This document shows, one piece after another, positions 7,432 to 11,008 of a DNA stretch of 11,008 nt. A program made the translations under genes and the position numbers. Source of the DNA: Undivivens sp041654215 (GTDB taxonomy: Bacteria; Omnitrophota; Gorgyraeia; Gygaellales; Profunditerraquicolaceae); contig JBAZDY010000049.1 in assembly GCA_041654215.1 (NCBI GenBank), forward strand, positions 1 through 11,008. The letters are read 5' to 3'. Every line of letters begins with the position of its first letter. Within the stretch, counting starts at the first letter, position 1. Under the pieces are notes generated by a model. The model saw only the letters and a list, made by a program, of their open reading frames with translations, was not told where the DNA came from and did no database searches.

Positions 7432-8920
7432 GAACGTCAGGATAAGGAGGACGCTGGAGATCGTCCCTGGGGCGTTGTCGTGGGGAGTGATTCTCATGCT
7501 TGTTCTGTTGTCGGCCTGGAAACCGGTTTTTTGCGCCGCCCTGATCATCGCGTTCGATTTTTACTGGATTATCAGAACGTTATACCTGACCACTCTGTTG
7601 ATCATGGCGCACCATAAATTGTACCGGCAGCGTAACCGCGATTGGCTTGCCGATTGCCGGTCGTCCGGGGCGGGTAAAGAGTGGGAGCGGATATACCATC
7701 TGGTGGTCTTCCCGGTTTATAAAGAAGGGCCGGATATCCTGCGGCCTTCTCTTGCGTCGTTGCGGGATTCTCTTTATCCGAAAGAGAAGATGATCGTTAT
7801 AGTATCTTTTGAGAGCAGGCATCCGTCTTCCCGCGAGACTGCGGCGCTGCTGGAACAGGAATTCAAAGGGTGCTTCCTCGGTTACATCTCGACTTTTCAC
7901 CCGGATAATCTTCCCGGCGAAGCGAGGACGAAAGGGGCGAACGCGACATGGGCTGCCAGGAGGGGGAAGGAATTCGTCTCTTCCCGCAACATCCCTTATG
8001 ACGATGTGGTTATCTCGTGTTTCGACGCCGATACCTGTGTCGACCCCGGTTACTTCGGCTGCCTGACTTATCATTTCATTACCAACCCCCGCCCTCACCA
8101 GGCCAGTTATCAGCCGATACCGGTTTACAACAACAATATCTGGCACGCCCCTTCCTTCGCGAGGCTCGTGGAGATCAGCGCTTCGTTTTGTCAGATGATC
8201 GAAAGCATGCGCATAGAGAAATTCGTGACTTTCTCCAGCCACAGCATGAGCTTCAAGACGCTTATCAAAATAGATTACTGGCCGTTGAACATGGTTTCCG
8301 ACGATTCGGTGGTTTACTGGAAGGCGTTCCTTTTCTACAACGGACATTACAGGGTCGTCCCTTTGTATATAACCGTGTCCATGGACGCGGCTTACGGCGC
8401 TTCACTCTGGAAGACCGTAAGGGTGCAGTACAGGCAGAAAAGGCGGTGGGCATGGGGCGTCGAGAATTTTCCGTTTCTGGTGACCGGGTTCATGAAGAGC
8501 CGTTTCATAAGCTTGCCGCAGAAGATCCGCAAATCGTTCCAATTGTTGGAAAGCCACGTTACCTGGGCGGTTTGGGCGATCATCATTACGCTGCTTGCGC
8601 CGCTGCCTATTCTGCTGGGCGGGAGTTTCTTTACGCAGATGCCGATAAGCTACAATCTTCCGCGAATCGCCGGCATACTTTTGAACTGCACCCTGGTGAG
8701 CAGTTTGGTCTGGGTGCTGTTGAGCAGGATACTGCTTCCTCCCAGGCCGGAAGGGGTCAAGTGGAGTAAAAATATATTGATGACCGTGGAATGGATACTG
8801 GCCCCGCTTATCATCCTGATCCTGGGGTCTGTTCCGGCTCTCGACGCGCAGACCAGGCTTCTCCTCGGGAAATATATGGAGTTCTATTCCACCGAGAAAA
8901 AGCGTCCGCGTAGCGCATAA
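7421..8920 (+). CDS. Family 2 glycosyltransferase, membrane-embedded, cellulose-synthase-like
   Basis: This is a 499-residue membrane enzyme likely to transfer or polymerise sugars from nucleotide-sugar donors at the cytoplasmic face. One or two membrane segments (about 20-62) precede a GT-A domain beginning VVFPVYKEG (95-103). The DxD metal motif is D202-A-D204 in SCFDADTCVDP. A further acidic pair lies at SDDS (293-296), and QKRRW (339-343) fits the QxxRW signature of processive synthases such as cellulose and hyaluronan synthase. Three hydrophobic segments follow (about 380-400, 415-440 and 452-472), and the C-terminus is a short basic tail. Unlike BcsA, there is no C-terminal PilZ domain; one is encoded separately two genes upstream. 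The region between the DxD and QxxRW motifs (NNNIWHAP, SSHSMSFKT) is not one I can tie to a named polymer, so product and substrate are unknown. The start codon lies inside the PEGA gene, with AGGA six bases upstream. Confidence 0.88.
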   Translation: MKNKNVRIRRTLEIVPGALSWGVILMLVLLSAWKPVFCAALIIAFDFYWIIRTLYLTTLLIMAHHKLYRQRNRDWLADCRSSGAGKEWERIYHLVVFPVYKEGPDILRPSLASLRDSLYPKEKMIVIVSFESRHPSSRETAALLEQEFKGCFLGYISTFHPDNLPGEARTKGANATWAARRGKEFVSSRNIPYDDVVISCFDADTCVDPGYFGCLTYHFITNPRPHQASYQPIPVYNNNIWHAPSFARLVEISASFCQMIESMRIEKFVTFSSHSMSFKTLIKIDYWPLNMVSDDSVVYWKAFLFYNGHYRVVPLYITVSMDAAYGASLWKTVRVQYRQKRRWAWGVENFPFLVTGFMKSRFISLPQKIRKSFQLLESHVTWAVWAIIITLLAPLPILLGGSFFTQMPISYNLPRIAGILLNCTLVSSLVWVLLSRILLPPRPEGVKWSKNILMTVEWILAPLIILILGSVPALDAQTRLLLGKYMEFYSTEKKRPRSA

Positions 8921-8924
8921 AGTC

Positions 8925-8953
8925 TTGTAAAATATGGTTTTTACGGGTATAAT
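8925..8953 (+). promoter_or_regulatory. Sigma70-type promoter for the HAMP gene
   Basis: TTGTAA (8925-8930) is separated by exactly 17 bases from a perfect TATAAT (8948-8953), just after the glycosyltransferase stop codon. Transcription would start near 8960, leaving a leader of about 15 bases that contains only the ribosome binding site. This separates the small HAMP gene from the upstream operon. Confidence 0.8.
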
Positions 8954-8960
8954 TTTAGAT

Positions 8961-8967
8961 AAGGAGG
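8961..8967 (+). promoter_or_regulatory. Strong Shine-Dalgarno sequence of the HAMP gene
   Basis: AAGGAGG lies seven bases before ATG 8975. It is the best ribosome binding site in the window and, with the promoter just upstream, suggests high expression. Confidence 0.8.
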
Positions 8968-8974
8968 CCGTGGC

Positions 8975-9361
8975 ATGAAAAATAGACGAAGTATGTTTTT
9001 CTGGAAGACCAAGTTTACCTTGTTGTTCTTCAATATAGCTTTGCTGGGGATCGCGCTTTTCTGCCTGGCGGTATTCTACGGCCTGGGCAGAATACTTACC
9101 GAGTACGAATATTCGCTGGGATGGAGACTGGGTTTCATCCTCCTGGAAGTCGGTTTCATGGGGTTCATCTTCAGCATCCTGATCAGCATGTTCCTCGTCT
9201 TGCACCGTATTCTCGGTCCGCTGCCGCGCATAGAAAGCGTCCTGAGCGAAGTTATCAAGGGGAATCATTCCCTGAGGGTAACTATCCGCAAGAGAGACAT
9301 GATCCACGGACTGGTGGACAAGATAAACGCGATAATAGAGCTGCTGGAAAAGAAGAAATAG
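8975..9361 (+). CDS. Small two-TM protein with a C-terminal HAMP domain
   Basis: This 128-residue protein has a basic N-terminus, a first membrane segment (about 13-40, FTLLFFNIALLGIALFCLAV), a short loop, a second membrane segment (about 50-77) and a HAMP-type region (about 77-126) containing the conserved GPLPRIESVLSEVIKGN and a later KRDMIHGLVDKIN. HAMP domains normally relay signals from a membrane sensor to a kinase, cyclase or methyl-accepting output domain. Here there is almost no periplasmic loop and no output domain: the protein ends with IELLEKKK. It is complete, since a promoter, Shine-Dalgarno sequence, start and stop are all in place, so it is not a visible truncation. It may modulate a partner by forming mixed HAMP bundles; that is an inference. 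Confidence 0.85.
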   Translation: MKNRRSMFFWKTKFTLLFFNIALLGIALFCLAVFYGLGRILTEYEYSLGWRLGFILLEVGFMGFIFSILISMFLVLHRILGPLPRIESVLSEVIKGNHSLRVTIRKRDMIHGLVDKINAIIELLEKKK

Positions 9362-9382
9362 GCCGTTTCATCTGCGGCTCAC

Positions 9383-9426
9383 TTCCTGAATCAAGGCGCA
9401 GGAATCCCCGGCTTGAGAGCCGGGGA
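9383..9426 (+). ncRNA. Two abutting hairpins after the HAMP gene (possible structured RNA)
   Basis: Hairpin 1 pairs TTCCTG (9383-9388) with CAGGAA (9399-9404) around a 10-base loop. Hairpin 2 starts at the next base: a 9-bp perfect stem, TCCCCGGCT (9405-9413) with AGCCGGGGA (9418-9426), closed by a TGAG tetraloop. The two helices could stack. Together with the terminator just downstream they could be a stable mRNA 3' end, a small RNA or a leader for the TPR gene. I do not recognise a known RNA family. Confidence 0.5.
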
Positions 9427-9433
9427 ATGTTGC

Positions 9434-9460
9434 CCCGCGGACCAAACCGCGGGTTTTTTT
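9434..9460 (+). terminator. Intrinsic (Rho-independent) terminator
   Basis: CCCGCGG (9434-9440) pairs perfectly with CCGCGGG (9447-9453) around the loop ACCAAA and is followed directly by seven T residues (9454-9460). It lies 72 bases after the HAMP stop codon and 55 bases before the TPR start. It probably ends the HAMP transcript and may act as an attenuator for the TPR gene. Confidence 0.9.
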
Positions 9461-9471
9461 ATCGTACGCAG

Positions 9472-9509
9472 CGGCAATCTCCCGGATTTGCCGGCCGCGC
9501 ACAATCCGG
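9472..9509 (+). promoter_or_regulatory. Overlapping inverted repeats just before the TPR start
   Basis: CGGCAA (9472-9477) can pair with TTGCCG (9488-9493). CCGGATT (9482-9488) can instead pair with AATCCGG (9503-9509). The two stems overlap and exclude each other, and the second ends six bases before the start codon, where a ribosome would bind. No clear Shine-Dalgarno sequence and no clear promoter are seen between the terminator and the gene. Confidence 0.4.
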
Positions 9510-9515
9510 TATGAG

Positions 9516-10841
9516 ATGATGAAAAGAACGCTGGAGATCATCCTTGCGGCATTCCTTTTTTCACTCCTTGTTTTTATCTGCAGGAACAAACTCAACGTAT
9601 TTTATTATAACCGGGCTGTGACGTCGGCTGATAACGGCTCATACGCCAGCGCGATCGAATATTTCAGGAAATCCATCGCGCTTGAGCCGTCGGCCGCCGC
9701 GCATTACGGCCTGGGGAACGTTTACTTGGATGTGAATATGAAAAGAGCGGCGGAATTCGAATTCCGCCTGGCGGCGATAATTAAACCGGATTTTTTCCCG
9801 GCTTTCGAGGCGTTGGCGCATTTGTATCTTCGTGAAGACTCTTTCCTGCAGGCCGAAGAGATCATGAAGGAAGCCGTTGCCTCCTGCCCGGGCAACGGGA
9901 AAACAGGGGAGTTGTCGGCGCTGGTGAAGTTCTTCCGCCTGACCGATTTGTTGAAGGGGGCGACCGACGCCTTCACCTCCGGCGACAAGACAAGAGCTTA
10001 CCGCCTGCTCTATGAAGCCGTTCATCTCGAACCGCAGTATGTCTTTACCTACTATCTTTTAGCCTACCTGTATTTCTCGGAACGGAATTATCCTCTTGCC
10101 AAAGCGATGGCGGAGAAAGCGCTGGAGATAGACGTGAGATTCTTCCCGGTGCGCAGACTGCTGGGGGATATCTATTTTGAGGAGGGCAGGTTTGAAAACG
10201 CCGTCGCGGAATATAACGCCGCTCTCTCTTCGGACAAAACTGACCCGGCGTTGTTGAACAGCGCGGCTTTGGCGTATATGAACCTCGAGAGAAATGACGA
10301 GGCAATCCGTCTTCTGCAGGAAGCCGCGGCGCTAAAGCCCGGAGACGTTAACCTGCTTTACAGCCTGGCCTGTCTTTACCGGGACAGCGGGCGCCTGCAG
10401 GAGGCGATGTCGGCATACCGGGCGGTGATAGCCAAAGACTTGGCATTTCCCAACGTGCATAACGATCTCGCCGGCGTGTATAAGGACCTGGGGCGTCCTG
10501 ACCTGGCCGGCGCAGAATACCGTGAAGAGATGTCGATCGTCTCGGAGAAGCTGGCGCTCAATCCGCAGGACCCTTTTTGGCTGGCAGATATGGCGGCGGC
10601 GTGCAACGGGGCGGGGAAATATTCCGTTGCGCTGGATTATATCAATAAGTCGCTCGCTGTAAAAAAGGACCATCCGCAGGCGTATCTGGTGCTGGCGGGC
10701 ATACAAAAGAACCTCGATAATCTTCCGGCGGCGCAGGACGCTTTGAGAAAGGCCAGACAATCGTCCTCAAGAAAATACTCCTTCATGGAAAAACTGCAGG
10801 AATCGAACCGCGGGCAAACGGCACCTCTCCCGGCGCCTTAG
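9516..10841 (+). CDS. Membrane-anchored tetratricopeptide-repeat protein
   Basis: This 441-residue protein has an N-terminal signal anchor (about 6-22, LEIILAAFLFSLLVFIC) followed by about ten TPR-like helical hairpins from residue 29 to 417. The clearest begin at 29 (FYYNRAVTSADNGSYASAIEYF), 175 (YVFTYYLLAYLYFSERNYPLAKAM), 209, 243, 277 and 386. The break around 125-140 marks two TPR blocks. The C-terminus (418-441) is low-complexity and Pro-rich at the end. TPR arrays are protein-binding scaffolds; similar anchored proteins assist assembly of envelope or polysaccharide machinery, but no specific partner is visible. Two consecutive ATG codons (9516 and 9519) could serve as start. There is no clear Shine-Dalgarno sequence. 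The stop codon shares bases with the stop of the convergent - strand gene. Confidence 0.88.
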   Translation: MMKRTLEIILAAFLFSLLVFICRNKLNVFYYNRAVTSADNGSYASAIEYFRKSIALEPSAAAHYGLGNVYLDVNMKRAAEFEFRLAAIIKPDFFPAFEALAHLYLREDSFLQAEEIMKEAVASCPGNGKTGELSALVKFFRLTDLLKGATDAFTSGDKTRAYRLLYEAVHLEPQYVFTYYLLAYLYFSERNYPLAKAMAEKALEIDVRFFPVRRLLGDIYFEEGRFENAVAEYNAALSSDKTDPALLNSAALAYMNLERNDEAIRLLQEAAALKPGDVNLLYSLACLYRDSGRLQEAMSAYRAVIAKDLAFPNVHNDLAGVYKDLGRPDLAGAEYREEMSIVSEKLALNPQDPFWLADMAAACNGAGKYSVALDYINKSLAVKKDHPQAYLVLAGIQKNLDNLPAAQDALRKARQSSSRKYSFMEKLQESNRGQTAPLPAP

Positions 10842-11008
10842 CTGCGGTAATGGACGATACCGCGCAGTTTTTCTTTGATGGCCGCGGAAGTTTCTCCGTC
10901 GCCCTTGCCGGCGTAACGCTCTATTTTTGAAGGCGAACAGCGGCAGTTCCTGTTCGGGTCGGTGTAATAACCGCAGGGGCAGGGGTTCATAGCGGCGACG
11001 AACATGAA
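10838..11008 (-). CDS. 3' end of a YifB/ComM-type Mg-chelatase-like AAA ATPase, apparently deleted and truncated
   Basis: Read from 11008 to the TAA at 10840-10838, the - strand encodes 56 residues that start with FMFVAAMNPCPCGYYTDP and continue with CRCSPSKIERYAGK. This is the highly conserved YifB/ComM block, including its paired cysteines. In the family the next segment is a conserved ISGPLLDRIDIHxEVP stretch, but here the protein runs directly into GDGETSAAIKEKLRGI. That matches the sequence found some 25 residues later in the family (GESSAxIRERV). It then stops after VHYRS, lacking the C-terminal domain of about 100 residues. An in-frame deletion plus premature end suggests a decayed gene, or a divergent short paralogue. 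The rest lies outside the window. ComM acts as a helicase in natural transformation in some bacteria. Confidence 0.75.
   Translation of the reverse strand, partial: FMFVAAMNPCPCGYYTDPNRNCRCSPSKIERYAGKGDGETSAAIKEKLRGIVHYRS

Noticed and set aside
6634..7548. A long - strand open frame (about 300 codons) opposite the PEGA and glycosyltransferase genes.
   Set aside because: It is the antisense of well-supported + strand genes, shows no family motif and has no ribosome binding site. Long antisense frames are common at this GC content.
8017..8769. A + strand frame of 250 codons inside the glycosyltransferase gene.
   Set aside because: It lies wholly within the GT2 frame, which carries the DxD and QxxRW motifs. 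The alternative translation is arginine-rich and motif-free.
8402..9307. A - strand open frame of about 300 codons running across the glycosyltransferase end and the HAMP gene.
   Set aside because: It crosses a clear + strand promoter and two supported genes. Its translation is rich in Gln, Arg and His with no domain, as expected for a shadow frame.
9488..9515. A promoter TTGCCG-16-TATGAG directly before the TPR gene.
   Set aside because: The -10 match is poor, and the implied transcription start would fall inside the start codon region, so it would not give a usable leader.
1..11008. Mobile elements, CRISPR arrays, tRNA or rRNA genes.
   Set aside because: No transposase, integrase, terminal inverted repeat pair, spaced repeat array, cloverleaf or rRNA signature was found.

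Overview
The window is a dense bacterial chromosomal segment, moderately GC-rich. Nine complete genes lie on the + strand and the 3' end of one gene converges from the - strand. The gene set (free-standing PilZ, PEGA-domain and TPR proteins beside folate and purine genes), frequent ATA (Ile) and AGG (Arg) codons, and short intergenic gaps suggest an uncultured Gram-negative lineage such as Candidatus Omnitrophota or a PVC-related phylum. That placement is an inference from style; no marker here fixes it.

Layout. Positions 1-276 are a non-coding leader with a good sigma70-type promoter (141-168) and a 13-bp tandem duplication. Eight genes follow in one apparent operon (277-8920) with gaps of at most 31 bases and several overlaps: a shortened YchF/Obg-like protein that has lost its P-loop, purH, folC, mnmE, folE, a PilZ protein, a membrane-anchored PEGA protein and a family 2 glycosyltransferase. 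A consensus-like promoter (8925-8953) then drives a small two-TM HAMP protein (8975-9361). Next comes a hairpin-rich gap with a textbook intrinsic terminator (9434-9460), then a membrane-anchored TPR protein (9516-10841). The last 171 bases encode, on the - strand, the end of a YifB/ComM-type AAA ATPase that looks internally deleted and truncated.

How the genes fit together. The first part of the operon is folate-centred. FolE makes the first pterin intermediate and FolC adds glutamate to dihydropteroate and folates. PurH consumes 10-formyl-THF in IMP synthesis, and MnmE uses a folate one-carbon unit to modify tRNA wobble uridine. The second part (5939-8920) looks like an envelope module: a c-di-GMP receptor, an anchored PEGA/propeller-like protein and a processive-type glycosyltransferase with DxD and QxxRW motifs. 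It resembles a BcsA-like synthase whose PilZ regulator is encoded separately.

The observations most worth following are the P-loop-less YchF relative, the PilZ-PEGA-GT2 module, the mutually exclusive hairpins before the TPR gene, and the broken YifB/ComM end.
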